From Streptomyces tubercidicus (GTDB taxonomy: Bacteria > Actinomycetota > Actinomycetes > Streptomycetales > Streptomycetaceae): DNA of 64,000 nucleotides. Shown in pieces: positions 34,292 through 43,074 of the stretch. The number at the start of each line of letters is the position of its first letter. Position 1 is the first letter of the stretch. Location: positions 7,006,001 to 7,070,000 of the forward strand of contig NZ_CP114205.1 of NCBI RefSeq assembly GCF_027497495.1. The letters are read 5' to 3'. Under the pieces are notes generated by a model that made no database searches, was not told the DNA's origin, and saw only the letters and a list, made by a program, of their open reading frames with translations. The position numbers and the translations under genes are program-made.

Positions 34292-34602
34292 GGCATCTCC
34301 CGTCTCGGCGGTGCTGATCACAGCGTGCGTGGTGCCCGGCCGGGTGCCAACCCATCCGGGGCAAGGAGAGAAGCCGGAACACTGGAACAGGCTCTGACCT
34401 GGGGGAATGGTCTCTCCCTGGAATGCTTCCCTGGAACGGCGGAGCCTGGATGGGAGCGGGGTCGAAATTTTTTTGACCCGCCACCAATCCGCGGGCGCTG
34501 CCGCTCCGAATCACGCGCGACACCTCGCCGAGGTGTTGCTGTCGAACCCGGACGACGTGCGGTCCCCCCTCCTTCGCGGAGGCCGCCGGAAAAGGAACGA
34601 TC
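34292..34602. other. Divergent control region upstream of the CHRD gene
   Basis: About 310 bp. It holds repeated CTGGAA words at about 34380-34430, an AT-rich run around 34467-34480 (GAAATTTTTTTGAC) unusual in this genome, and a palindrome at 34521-34535. No gene is seen. Confidence 0.5.
34521..34535. promoter_or_regulatory. Palindrome CACCTCG-C-CGAGGTG upstream of the CHRD/sortase operon
   Basis: Two 7-bp arms are perfectly symmetric about one base. It sits 68 bp before the GTG start, so it could be an operator or a leader hairpin. The AT-rich run just upstream may hold the promoter. Confidence 0.4.
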
Positions 34603-35427
34603 GTGATAGCCAAGCGCACCCGCCGCCTCGCCGTAGTCGTCGCTCTGCCCGCCGCCCTGGCCCTCACCGCAGGCGCCTCGTCCCAGGCCGTCGCCCAGGG
34701 CACCGGAGCGTTCCAGATCAACCTGGCGCAGCTGAACGACTCCGGTTCCAAGGGCACGGCGATGCTCAGCCTCCAGGGCAACAACCTGACCGTGAAGATC
34801 GAGTCGACGGGACTCGTGCCCGGACAGCCCTCCGCCCAGCACCTGCACGGCTCCACCGACGGCCATGACTTCCACTGCCCCGATGCGAGCGACGACACGA
34901 ACGGCGACGGTGTCCTCAACAACACCGAAGCCACGGTCGATTACGGCGACATCAATATCTCGCTGACCACCAAGGGGCCCACGGATATGAAGAGCGGACT
35001 CGCCGTCGACCGGATGCCCGTGGCGAACGCGCAGGGCAAGCTCTCGTACGAGCGCACCATCCCGGTCTCCCAGGACGTGGTCGAGCACATCAAGGACCTG
35101 CATATCGTGCAGCACGGCATCGACCGCAACGACAACAAGAAGTACGACTTCGAGGGGGCGGGCAAGAGCGAACTCGATCCCAAGCTCCCCCAGGAGGCCA
35201 CCGCCCCGACCAACTGCGGTGAGGTCCTGGGCGCCGCGGTGGGCTCGATTCCGGTCGGCGGGGTCGAGACCGGCACCGGGCCCGCCGAGGAGAACGGGGT
35301 CCCGGCCGTAGTGTTCGGCGCCGGCGGGGCCGGTCTGGTGGCGGCGGCCGGTGCGCTGGCCTTCGCGCGGCGCCGGAAGACCGTGCTCGCCGCCGGGCGG
35401 GCCGGGGGCAACGGGGCCGCCGCATGA
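34603..35427 (+). CDS. Secreted CHRD-domain protein with C-terminal membrane anchor
   Basis: 274 residues from a GTG at 34603. The signal peptide ends at about QAVAQ. The CHRD domain (about 35-190) reads FQINLAQLNDSGSKGTAMLS then LTVKIESTGLVPGQPSAQHL and HLHGSTDGHDFHCP. It ends with one transmembrane helix (VVFGAGGAGLVAAAGALAFA) and RRRK. This C terminus looks like a cell-wall sorting signal without a clear LPxTG. The next gene, overlapping by 4 bp, is a sortase, which supports anchoring by it. CHRD domains occur in chordin and many bacterial surface proteins. Confidence 0.83.
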   Translation: MIAKRTRRLAVVVALPAALALTAGASSQAVAQGTGAFQINLAQLNDSGSKGTAMLSLQGNNLTVKIESTGLVPGQPSAQHLHGSTDGHDFHCPDASDDTNGDGVLNNTEATVDYGDINISLTTKGPTDMKSGLAVDRMPVANAQGKLSYERTIPVSQDVVEHIKDLHIVQHGIDRNDNKKYDFEGAGKSELDPKLPQEATAPTNCGEVLGAAVGSIPVGGVETGTGPAEENGVPAVVFGAGGAGLVAAAGALAFARRRKTVLAAGRAGGNGAAA

Positions 35428-36107
35428 GCCGCCGGAGCGAACAGACCATGATCACCGTACGCCGCCGGGGCCACCGCACCACCGGCTACGCCCTCGCCGC
35501 GGCACTGTCGGCCGTGCTCCTCGCCGGGTGCGGAGGGCAGGACGCGGCGCCGCCCAGCTCGCTTCCCCCGCAGCAGCAGCCGGGCGGCGGCGGCCAGTCG
35601 TCCGACGACGCGGCGGCGGGCGGTGGTTCCGGGAGTCAGGCCGCCGCCAGCATGCCGAAGTCGGTCCCGGAACGGCTCTCCATCCCGTCGCTCAAGGTCT
35701 CCTCCTCGCTGGAGACGCTGGGACAGCAGAAGAACGGGGCCATGGAGACGCCCCGGGATCCCGACAAGGCGGGCTGGTACCGGCCGGGGCCCACACCCGG
35801 CTCCCAGGGACCGGCGGTGATCGCCGGACATGTCTCCTGGAACGGCAAGCCATCGGTGTTCCACAAGCTGACGTCGATGAAGCGCGGGGACTCCATCGAG
35901 GTGACCCGGCAGGACGGGAAGACGGCGAAGTTCACCGTCGACCGCATCGCCCAGTACCCGAAGAACAAGTTCCCCACGCTTGAGGTGTACAAGAACCTCG
36001 ATCACGCCGGGCTCCGACTGATCACCTGCGGCGGTGACTACGACCAGGGCCAGCACTACTACCCCGACAACGTGGTGGTGTACGCCAGCCTCACGGGCAG
36101 CGCGTAG
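35424..36107 (+). CDS. Class F sortase, lipoprotein-like
   Basis: 227 residues. The signal ends in a lipobox (VLLAGC, Cys37), followed by a Gly/Pro/Gln-rich spacer and the sortase barrel from about residue 78 (PERLSIPSLKV). The active site is His136 (AGHVSW) and Cys202 (LITCGG), with the usual YYPDNVVVYA end. Class F sortases are the main actinobacterial type and their substrates are mostly unknown. The ATG overlaps the stop of the CHRD gene, so the two proteins are made together. Confidence 0.88.
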   Translation: MSRRSEQTMITVRRRGHRTTGYALAAALSAVLLAGCGGQDAAPPSSLPPQQQPGGGGQSSDDAAAGGGSGSQAAASMPKSVPERLSIPSLKVSSSLETLGQQKNGAMETPRDPDKAGWYRPGPTPGSQGPAVIAGHVSWNGKPSVFHKLTSMKRGDSIEVTRQDGKTAKFTVDRIAQYPKNKFPTLEVYKNLDHAGLRLITCGGDYDQGQHYYPDNVVVYASLTGSA

Positions 36108-36344
36108 CGCGGATCCGCACCGCACCGGCCGGTGGTCCGGCGCCCCCGCACGGGCGACCGGGCCGCTCGCCGGTGGCACGGCCGAAGGCCCGGCCGGTGG
36201 CCCGGGTGACGGATGGTCGGCCCCAGGTGTCGGTCCGTCCGCCTCCGGTGCCGGACCGTCGGCCCGGGGCGCCGGTCGGTCCGTCCGGGGCAACAGCCAT
36301 ACTGCCTGCGATCTTTCCTCGCCCCCCGAAGGGAACCTCGCAAC

Positions 36345-37553
36345 GTGTCCTCCACCGCCCCTCTCTCCGTTACTCGCACCCGCGTCGCCATCGTCGGCGC
36401 CGGTCCCGCCGGGCTCACCGTGGCGAATCTGCTGCGCACCGCCGGAGTCGACTGTGTGCTGCTGGAAACGGAGAGCAGGGAGTTCATCGAGCAGCGGCCG
36501 CGCGCCGGGTTCATCGAGGAGTGGGTGGTGCGCGCACTGGCCCGGCACGGGCTGGCCGACGGGCTGCTCGAACGGGCCGGTACGCAGGGCGAGTTCGAGT
36601 TCCGGTTCGACGGGGAGCGGCACACCGTACGGACGGCCGAGCTGTCGGGGCGCCATCACTTCGTCTATCCACAGCAGTTCCTGGTCACCGACCTCGTGGC
36701 CTCGTACGCGGACCGGGCGGGCGGCGAGGTCCGCTTCGGGGTGCGTGAGGTGGCACTGCACGACATCGACAGCGACCGGCCCGCGGTGTCGTACACCGAC
36801 CCGGTGACCGGTGCCCGGCACCGTATCGAGTGCGACTTCATCGCGGGCTGTGACGGTGCACGCGGGGTGAGCAGGCCGGCCGTCACCGACGGCGGGGCGG
36901 TCCTCACCCGCCATGACCACGGCGTCGCCTGGCTCGCCCTGCTCGCCGAGGCACCGCCGTGCGCCGACGGTGTGGTCTTCGGCATCCACGAGCGCGGATT
37001 CGGTGCCCAGATGGCCCGCAGCGCCCAGGTCACCCGCTATTACCTCCAGGTCGCGCCCGGTGAGGACGCCGCGAACTGGTCGCATACGCGGGTATGGGAC
37101 GAACTGCACCGCCGGCTCGCCGCCGAGGGTGCCCCGCCGCTGACCGAAGGACCGGTCATCGAGAAGGTGGTCCTGGACATGCACAACTATGTGGTGGAGC
37201 CGATGACGTTCGGCCGCCTCCACCTGGCGGGTGATGCGGCGCATCTGGTCGCGCCGATCGCCGCGAAGGGCATGAACCTCGCGCTCAATGACGCGCTGCT
37301 GCTCGGCGAGGCACTGATCGCGCACTACCGGGGCGACGACAGCGGCCTCGCCGGGTACTCCGAGGCGTGTCTGCGGCGGGTCTGGCAGTACCTGGAGTTC
37401 TCGCAGTGGCTGTCGGAGGTGCTGCACGGTGCCTCGTCCGGCGACCGGTTCCTGGCGGGCACGGCCCGTGCGCGGCTGCGGCGGCTGCTGGGCTCCGAGT
37501 CCGCGGCGAAGGCGTTCGCCGGGCTGTACATGGGGGAGGAAGCCGACCTGTGA
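36345..37553 (+). CDS. FAD-dependent aromatic hydroxylase, 4-hydroxybenzoate 3-monooxygenase type (PobA-like)
   Basis: 402 residues from a GTG at 36345 with GAAGGGAA before it. Motifs: FAD dinucleotide fold VAIVGAGPAGLTVANLL, RPRAGFIEEWVVRALARHGL typical of PobA, the DG motif FIAGCDGARGVSR, and GD motif LHLAGDAAHLVAPIAAKGMN. The family uses NADPH or NADH and oxygen to make protocatechuate from 4-hydroxybenzoate; length and FIEEW region fit. No pobR or pca genes are adjacent, so the substrate should be treated as probable. Confidence 0.85.
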   Translation: MSSTAPLSVTRTRVAIVGAGPAGLTVANLLRTAGVDCVLLETESREFIEQRPRAGFIEEWVVRALARHGLADGLLERAGTQGEFEFRFDGERHTVRTAELSGRHHFVYPQQFLVTDLVASYADRAGGEVRFGVREVALHDIDSDRPAVSYTDPVTGARHRIECDFIAGCDGARGVSRPAVTDGGAVLTRHDHGVAWLALLAEAPPCADGVVFGIHERGFGAQMARSAQVTRYYLQVAPGEDAANWSHTRVWDELHRRLAAEGAPPLTEGPVIEKVVLDMHNYVVEPMTFGRLHLAGDAAHLVAPIAAKGMNLALNDALLLGEALIAHYRGDDSGLAGYSEACLRRVWQYLEFSQWLSEVLHGASSGDRFLAGTARARLRRLLGSESAAKAFAGLYMGEEADL

Positions 37554-37722
37554 CGCCGTACCGGACCGGTCGGGCGGCGCTTCCGTGGGGTGATTCACAA
37601 ACCGGGGTGGGGTGGGAGTCCGCCGACCTGGGTACGCGGCCTCGTGATCGCCGGGCGAGATACCGTTGAGAAGTGGTAGAAATTCGGCGAAAAGCATCGC
37701 TGAGTCCTGAGGAGGGAGACGT

Positions 37723-37800
37723 ATGTCATCGAAGCGCCGTCGTAAGAAGAAGGCCCGTCGCAAGAACGGTGCCAACCACGGCAAGCGGCCCCAGTCCTGA
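37723..37800 (+). CDS. 50S ribosomal protein bL37 (25 aa)
   Basis: The peptide is MSSKRRRKKKARRKNGANHG then KRPQS. The KRxRKK...NHGKRP pattern equals that of mycobacterial bL37, a 24-residue ribosomal subunit found from structures and often missed in annotation. A perfect GGAGGGAG site lies just before the ATG, a possible GATACC -10 element lies near 37657, and a strong hairpin follows. It stands alone as a single-gene unit. Confidence 0.85.
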   Translation: MSSKRRRKKKARRKNGANHGKRPQS

Positions 37801-37834
37801 ACGAAGGCTGTGACCGGACCCCGCCGATGGGTTT

Positions 37835-37882
37835 CTGTGGGCTCCGCCCGTCCGTACTTCAGCGGACGCGCGGAGCCCACAG
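37835..37882. terminator. Strong hairpin between bL37 and the serine hydrolase
   Basis: The 13-bp arms CTGTGGGCTCCGC (37835-37847) and 37870-37882 are exact reverse complements, and a nested CGTCCG/CGGACG stem fills the loop. It lies 35 bp after bL37 and 52 bp after the end of the convergent serine hydrolase, so it can serve both strands. Confidence 0.75.
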
Positions 37883-37933
37883 TGGTAAGCGGCCCCGGCT
37901 CACACCTTTGTCCCGCTCACGGCTCCGTCCCGG

Positions 37934-39157
37934 TCACGCCTTCGTCAGGGCCTTGGCTATGCGTTCGGAGACCTGTGCCTGGGAGGCGTCCCGCCGGGTC
38001 GCGTTGAACGAGAAGACCGCGCGGCGCTGTTGATCACGGGTGGCGAACATCGCCGAGGAGTAGCCGTACCGTTCGCCGGTCTTGCCCCAGAGGGTGATGC
38101 CGTTCACCGTGAAGGTCTGCAGGCCCGCGGCATAGCGCGCCGGACTTCCGTCCACCATGCGCACGCCCTCCGGGAGGGTGAACATTCGCTCCAGCTCCTG
38201 GGGCGGCAGGAGTTCACCTGAGAACAGGGCGGTGACGAAGCGGTCCAGATCGCCGGTGTGGGAGATCATCTCGCCCTCTCCCCAGGCGAGCGACTGGTTG
38301 AACTCGGTGATGTCCAGCAGGGATCCGTCCGTCATCCGCATATAGCCGTGCACATGGGGCCCGTGAATCCGCGGGTCGTTGCCGGGCACGGTGGTGTGCC
38401 GCAGGCCCAGCGGACGCAGGATGCGGCGGGCGATCACCTCGCCGTAGCGGCAGCCCGTCAGCCGTTCGACGAGCAGCGCCAGCAGGACGTAATTGATGCC
38501 CCGGTACTCCTGCTTGGTGCCGGGGGTGAACTTCATGGGCCCGTGCGACACCAGCGCTACCAACTGCTCGGGCGTCCAGCGGTCGTAGCGGTGCCGGGCG
38601 ATGGCCTCCGGGGAGGACGGGTCGTAGGGCGGGTCCTGCTCGTCGGGGAGCCCGCTGGTGTGGTTCAGCAGCTGTAACACCGTGATCGGCGGGAATTCCG
38701 CAGGCAGCAGACCGGGCAGCAGCCGCTGGACCGGCAGCTCCGGAGACAGCCGTCGCTCGGCGGTGAGCTGCAGCACCACCGTCGCCACGAACACCTTGGT
38801 GATGCTGCCGATCCGGAAGGTGTCCCGCTCATGCACCTCGCGGCCGGTGACCCGGTCGGCGACGCCCGCGGTGCCATACCACCGCCCGGCCGAACCGCTC
38901 ACCCGCAGCTGGGCCGCGGTCAGCTGCGGGTGCTCCAGATCGGCGAGGGCGGCCCGCAGCGCGGGAACGTTCAGCGGAGGGACGGGGACGGGAGCGGAGA
39001 CGGGAGCGGACGGGATCCGATGGGCCCGATCGCCGCCCGACGACAGGGCGGTGGCCGGACGGGACGCGGCACGGGCCGGGCCCGCCGTCGCGGCGACCAC
39101 CGCGCCGGACAGTGCCGCCCCCACAACTGCCCTGCGGGACAAGGAAGAATGGCTCAT
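37934..39157 (-). CDS. Secreted serine hydrolase (class C beta-lactamase / DD-carboxypeptidase fold)
   Basis: 407 residues from the ATG at 39157. The N terminus has a twin-arginine signal (SRRAVVGAALSGAVVAATAG) ending ARA-AS. Catalytic motifs: S-x-x-K in GSITKVF, Y-x-N in YRGINY, and a late KTG-like motif LWGKTGERYGYSS. QLLNHTSGLPD is typical of this group, which includes Streptomyces R61-type DD-peptidases and esterases. It acts outside the cell; beta-lactam resistance cannot be concluded. Confidence 0.88.
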   Translation of the reverse strand: MSHSSLSRRAVVGAALSGAVVAATAGPARAASRPATALSSGGDRAHRIPSAPVSAPVPVPPLNVPALRAALADLEHPQLTAAQLRVSGSAGRWYGTAGVADRVTGREVHERDTFRIGSITKVFVATVVLQLTAERRLSPELPVQRLLPGLLPAEFPPITVLQLLNHTSGLPDEQDPPYDPSSPEAIARHRYDRWTPEQLVALVSHGPMKFTPGTKQEYRGINYVLLALLVERLTGCRYGEVIARRILRPLGLRHTTVPGNDPRIHGPHVHGYMRMTDGSLLDITEFNQSLAWGEGEMISHTGDLDRFVTALFSGELLPPQELERMFTLPEGVRMVDGSPARYAAGLQTFTVNGITLWGKTGERYGYSSAMFATRDQQRRAVFSFNATRRDASQAQVSERIAKALTKA

Positions 39158-39403
39158 GTCGAACAGCTTCGCGGATCCGCGCCGCCTCCGCGTCAGGGGT
39201 CTCCCTGATCCACCCCTGAACCACCCCGGACACCCGCCCCGAGTCCCGCCGGACGTCCGCCCCGACCCGGCCGCTCCCCGCCCGACCCCATCCCACCTCA
39301 CTCCCCGCCGCCCGCGCCCCGTCGCGACAACGCCCGAGTAGAGGGAGCCCAACCAGCGGTTTAGCGTGGAAGGGAGTTTCGCCTCTCAGGAGGGGCTTTT
39401 GCC

Positions 39404-40228
39404 ATGGCACAGGGCCGGACGGACACCGCCGCCGGTGGCCGGCTGTCACATCTTCTCGACAGCCCCGTCATCGGAATGTCGCCCTGGATCGCGATGTCGG
39501 TCCTGGTCGGGCCGGGCCGCTTCGAGCTGGCGGTCGGGATAGCCCTGGCCCTCGCGGTGGCGATCGTCATCGCCGGCCGGATACGCCGTCCTGGATCCTC
39601 CTTCAAAATTCTTGAGATCTGCGATGTGGTGTTCTTCGCGGTGATGGCGATCATCGGCATCTTCGCCTCCCCGGGCACCCACCGCTGGCTGGAGAACTAT
39701 TCGGGAGAAGTCGCGAATATCGCGCTGATGGCGATCGCCCTCGGGTCCATGGCGTGCCGGGTGCCGTTCACCCTGCAGTACGCCCGGGAACAGGTGCCCC
39801 GCGAATTCTGGGGCGAGCCCAGATTTCTGCGGACCAATTACTACATCACGGGTGCGTGGGGCGCCGCATTCGCCGTGGCGGCCATTGCGGGAGCCTACGG
39901 CGACCTCGTCCTGCACAATTCCAATAACCTGTGGACGGGCTGGATCATCCAAATCGCGGCCATCATCGCGGCGTTGCAGTTCACCCAGTGGTACCCGGAC
40001 GTCGTACGGGCGCGGTCGCTGCGCGAACGGCATCTGCCCGGCCCGCCCGAACCCCCGGTGAGCAGCCTGCTCATCCCGCTGGCGGGCTATCTGACCCCGG
40101 TGGGCATCGTGATACTCGCCTTTGGCGCCGGACCGGTGTGGCTCGGCGTGGCACTGATCGTGCTGGGGGTGCTGCTCGTCAAATCGATGGACCGCGCCAA
40201 AGAGGCCGAGCCCGGCGTATCGGGGTGA
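39404..40228 (+). CDS. Integral membrane protein, function unknown
   Basis: 274 residues. The ATG follows AGGAGGGG. About six or seven transmembrane helices can be followed (ELAVGIALALAVAIVIAG, VVFFAVMAIIGIFA, ANIALMAIALGSMAC, AWGAAFAVAAIAGAYG, IIQIAAIIAALQF, LIPLAGYLTPVGIVILAFG, ALIVLGVLLVKSM). The loop EFWGEPRFLRTNYYITGAWG is polar and conserved-looking. I do not recognise a family. It precedes a small ABM-domain gene by 42 nt. Confidence 0.7.
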   Translation: MAQGRTDTAAGGRLSHLLDSPVIGMSPWIAMSVLVGPGRFELAVGIALALAVAIVIAGRIRRPGSSFKILEICDVVFFAVMAIIGIFASPGTHRWLENYSGEVANIALMAIALGSMACRVPFTLQYAREQVPREFWGEPRFLRTNYYITGAWGAAFAVAAIAGAYGDLVLHNSNNLWTGWIIQIAAIIAALQFTQWYPDVVRARSLRERHLPGPPEPPVSSLLIPLAGYLTPVGIVILAFGAGPVWLGVALIVLGVLLVKSMDRAKEAEPGVSG

Positions 40229-40270
40229 GGGGTTGACGGCCCGGGGGATCAGATGATCTAGAATCGCTGA

Positions 40271-40594
40271 ATGATCTTTATCGTTGTCAAGTTTCCCGTG
40301 AAGCCCGAGCACGCCGAAGAGTGGCCGCAGCATGTCGCCGCCTTCACCGAGGCCACCCGCGCCGAACCCGGCAACCTGTGGTTCGAATGGTCCCGCAGCC
40401 TGGAGGACCCGAACACCTTTGTTCTGGTCGAGGCATTCAAGGACGATGCCGCCGAAGCGCATGTGAATTCCGACCACTTCCGTGCCGGGATCGAGACGAT
40501 GCGTCCGCTGCTGCGCCGCACCCCCGACATTGTGAGCACCACCATCGAGGGTGCGGACGGCTGGAGCGCCATGGGTGAGATCACCATCGACTGA
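40271..40594 (+). CDS. Antibiotic biosynthesis monooxygenase (ABM/YgiN) domain protein
   Basis: 107 residues in a single ABM ferredoxin-like fold: FIVVKFPVKPEHAEEWPQHV, then EPGNLWFEWSRSLEDPNTFV and DHFRAGIETMRPLLRR. The family includes quinol monooxygenases and heme-degrading enzymes as homodimers. The N-terminal F[IV]VVK..V and the W-containing strand fit the YgiN-type group. It lies downstream of a membrane protein gene and may be cotranscribed with it. Confidence 0.85.
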   Translation: MIFIVVKFPVKPEHAEEWPQHVAAFTEATRAEPGNLWFEWSRSLEDPNTFVLVEAFKDDAAEAHVNSDHFRAGIETMRPLLRRTPDIVSTTIEGADGWSAMGEITID

Positions 40595-40642
40595 AGGACC
40601 GGATCGGGTACGCCGAGGCACCTTGGCCTGACGGCCGGTCCG

Positions 40643-42043
40643 CTACGCCTCCTTCACCAAGTGGCTGAGGAACCAGTCCCGGGCGAGGTCGGCGACCTGT
40701 TGGAGGGCGCCGTGCTCCTCGAAGAGATGGGTGGCGCCGGGAATGATGTCCAGGCGGGTCGCGCAGCGCATCGCCGCCTCCGCCTGCTGGTTGAGGTCGA
40801 TCACCAGGGTGTCGTTGCCGCCCACGATGAGCAGGGTCGGCGCCCGTACCGCGTGCAGCAACGGTTCGGCGAGGTCGGGGCGGCCGCCACGGGAGACGAC
40901 GGCACCGACCTGCGCGCCGGGTGCCGCGGCGGCCCGTAGCGCCGCCGCGGCACCGGTGCTCGCGCCGAAGTAGCCGACCGGCACGGCCGTGCGGTCGCGC
41001 AGCCAGCCGGTGGCGTCGGTCAGCCGCTCGGCGAGGGTGGCGATGTCGAAGACGTTCGACCGGTGGGCTTCCTCGGCAGGGGTGAGCAGGTCGAAGAGCA
41101 GGGTGCCCAGCCCGGCCTCGTTCAGAGCCGCGGCGACCAGCCGGTTGCGCGGGCTGTGCCGGCTGCTGCCCGAGCCGTGCGCGAACATCACGACCGCGCG
41201 GGCGCCCGCCGGCAGACTGAGATCCCCGGCCAGCCGGACCCCTGCGGCGTCGATGGTCACCTCTTCCGCGATGGCCACCGCCTCCGCCACGTCCTTGTCC
41301 GCCGCTGCCTCCGCACCCGGCCCGGACCCCGCCGGCCCCGACCCCTCCGCCTCGGATCCCGCCTTCCCGGACCCGGACCCTGCCGCCCCGGACCCGGACC
41401 TGGCAGCCGCCTCGGCCAGCAACGCGACGACCTCGTCGTCGGGTGTCTGGGAGAAGTCCCGGTACCACTCGCCGACGGCGGAGAAGGCGAACGGGGTGGA
41501 GAGACAGACGTATTCATCGGTCGTGGTGCGCAGCCGCTCGGCCGCGTCCGGAGGCGCCACGGGTACGGCGAGCACCACACGGGCCGCGCCCTGTGCGCGG
41601 ACCACCTGGCAGGCGGCCGCCGCGGTGGCGCCGGTGGCGATCCCGTCGTCCACCACGATCGCCGTCCGGCCCTCCAGGGAGAGCCGCGGCCGCCCGGCAC
41701 GGAAACGCTCCGCCTGACGGGCGAGTTCCGCCGCCTCGGCATGCTCCACGGAGGCCAGATCCGCCTGTCCGAGCCGGCCGCGGCGGACGATGTCGTCGCT
41801 GATCACCCGCACGCCGCCCTCGCCGATGGCACCGAAACCCAGCTCACGCTGGTACGGGACGCCCAGTTTGCGGACCACGATCACATCGAGCGGAGCCTTG
41901 AGCGCCCGCGCCACTTGGAAGGCCACCGGGACCCCGCCACGAGGCAGGCCCAGTACGACGGGATCTTCCCCCTCCAGGTGCTGTAGCGCTTCGGCGAGGC
42001 GGTGCCCCGCATCCGCGCGGTCGGTGAACAGCACAGTGTGCAC
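40643..42043 (-). CDS. Phosphoribosyltransferase fused to an alpha/beta hydrolase
   Basis: 466 residues. Residues 1-210 form a type I phosphoribosyltransferase with the PRPP loop IVVDDGIATGATA and start LFTDRADAGHRLAEAL. A low-complexity Ser/Gly/Ala/Glu linker follows (about 215-255). Residues 256-466 are a dienelactone-hydrolase-like alpha/beta hydrolase: FAHGSGSSRHSPRN, nucleophile region FGASTGAAAALRA, and late GATHLFEE with the His. The fusion is widespread in actinobacteria, but the reaction is not known to me. It starts GTG at 42043, divergent from the HAD gene. Confidence 0.85.
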   Translation of the reverse strand: MHTVLFTDRADAGHRLAEALQHLEGEDPVVLGLPRGGVPVAFQVARALKAPLDVIVVRKLGVPYQRELGFGAIGEGGVRVISDDIVRRGRLGQADLASVEHAEAAELARQAERFRAGRPRLSLEGRTAIVVDDGIATGATAAAACQVVRAQGAARVVLAVPVAPPDAAERLRTTTDEYVCLSTPFAFSAVGEWYRDFSQTPDDEVVALLAEAAARSGSGAAGSGSGKAGSEAEGSGPAGSGPGAEAAADKDVAEAVAIAEEVTIDAAGVRLAGDLSLPAGARAVVMFAHGSGSSRHSPRNRLVAAALNEAGLGTLLFDLLTPAEEAHRSNVFDIATLAERLTDATGWLRDRTAVPVGYFGASTGAAAALRAAAAPGAQVGAVVSRGGRPDLAEPLLHAVRAPTLLIVGGNDTLVIDLNQQAEAAMRCATRLDIIPGATHLFEEHGALQQVADLARDWFLSHLVKEA

Positions 42044-42179
42044 CCCCTAGCCAGGGGAGACGGAAGCCGCGTTCACACCTCACTTCGAAATAACCCCATC
42101 CACGGGGCCTTCGCAAGTCGGGCCGAGGACGGGGCCCGGCCGTCCGCCCCACCGGGCCGCGGCTGGTTACCGTCGGCAT

Positions 42180-42986
42180 ATGGAAGGAATCGGAGCGGTT
42201 CTGATCGATATCGACGGTGTGCTCACCGTGTCCTGGAAGGCGCTGCCCGGTGCGGTCGCGGCCATGGAGCGGCTGCGCGCGGCCGGACTCCCACTGCTGC
42301 TGGTCACCAACACCACCTCGCGAACCCGCGCCGGGGTCGCCGGGCGGCTGGCCCGGGAGGGCTTCCTCGTCGGCGTCGACGACATTCTGACCGCGCCCGC
42401 CGCCACCGCAGCCTACCTGCGCGCACACCATCCGGACGCGCGCTGTCTGCTGATCAACAGCGGTGAGGTCCGGGCGGATCTGGAGGGGGTGGAGCTCGTC
42501 GAGGAGGGGGCTGGAGCGGCGGGCGGGGCGGCGCCGGATGTGGTGGTTTTCGGCGGTGCGGGCGAGGAATTCAGCTATCCGGCCCTCAACGCCGCCTTTC
42601 GCCATCTGCAGCGCGGCGCCCGCCTGGTCGCCATGCACCGCAATCTGTACTGGCGTACGGCGGACGGGTTCGACCTCGACACCGGGGCCTTTCTGCCGGG
42701 CCTGGAACGGGCCGCCGGTGTCGAGGCGGTGGTCACCGGCAAACCGGCCGAGGCGTTCTTCGCCACCGCGCTGGCGCACCTCGGCGCCCCGGCGTCGGAA
42801 ACCCTGATGGTGGGCGACGACATCGAGTCCGATGTGCTGGCGGCCCAGCGCTGCGGGCTCACCGGGGTGCTCGTCAAGACCGGCAAATATCTGCCGGAAA
42901 CCCATCGCGCGGCCACCGGGACCCCGGACCGGGTGCTCGATTCCTTCGCCGATCTGCCGGACCTGCTCGGGCTGCCCGGCCCGTAG
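42180..42986 (+). CDS. HAD-IIA family phosphatase (NagD/HDHD2-like)
   Basis: 268 residues. The HAD motifs are DIDGVLTVSW (motif I, both Asps), TNTTS (motif II) and GDDIESDVLAAQRCG (motif IV). The C2-type cap between motifs II and III places it in subfamily IIA with NagD, PGP and HDHD2, which dephosphorylate small sugar or nucleotide phosphates. No operon partner; a short tandem repeat lies after its stop. Confidence 0.88.
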   Translation: MEGIGAVLIDIDGVLTVSWKALPGAVAAMERLRAAGLPLLLVTNTTSRTRAGVAGRLAREGFLVGVDDILTAPAATAAYLRAHHPDARCLLINSGEVRADLEGVELVEEGAGAAGGAAPDVVVFGGAGEEFSYPALNAAFRHLQRGARLVAMHRNLYWRTADGFDLDTGAFLPGLERAAGVEAVVTGKPAEAFFATALAHLGAPASETLMVGDDIESDVLAAQRCGLTGVLVKTGKYLPETHRAATGTPDRVLDSFADLPDLLGLPGP

Positions 42987-43000
42987 GAACGGCCCGCCCC

Positions 43001-43056
43001 CTGAGCGCGGGGGCGCCCACTGAGAGCGCGGGGGCACCCACTGAGAGCGGGGGCGC
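43001..43056. repeat. Tandem repeat, about 20-bp unit, 2.7 copies
   Basis: The units CTGAG(AG)CGCGGGGGC(G/A)CCCA occur at 43001-43019, 43020-43040 and a partial 43041-43056. They are non-coding, between the HAD stop and the stop of the convergent reductase. Confidence 0.8.
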
Positions 43057-43074
43057 GGCACCGCTCCCCGGCGG

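Noticed and set aside
34941-37880. 979-codon minus-strand frame opposite the CHRD, sortase and PobA-like genes
   Set aside because: The plus-strand genes have catalytic motifs and ribosome sites; the antisense product has none and spans three unrelated genes.
37934-39157. Calling the serine hydrolase a beta-lactam resistance gene
   Set aside because: The SxxK/YxN motifs are shared with DD-peptidases and esterases; nothing in the sequence shows antibiotic hydrolysis.
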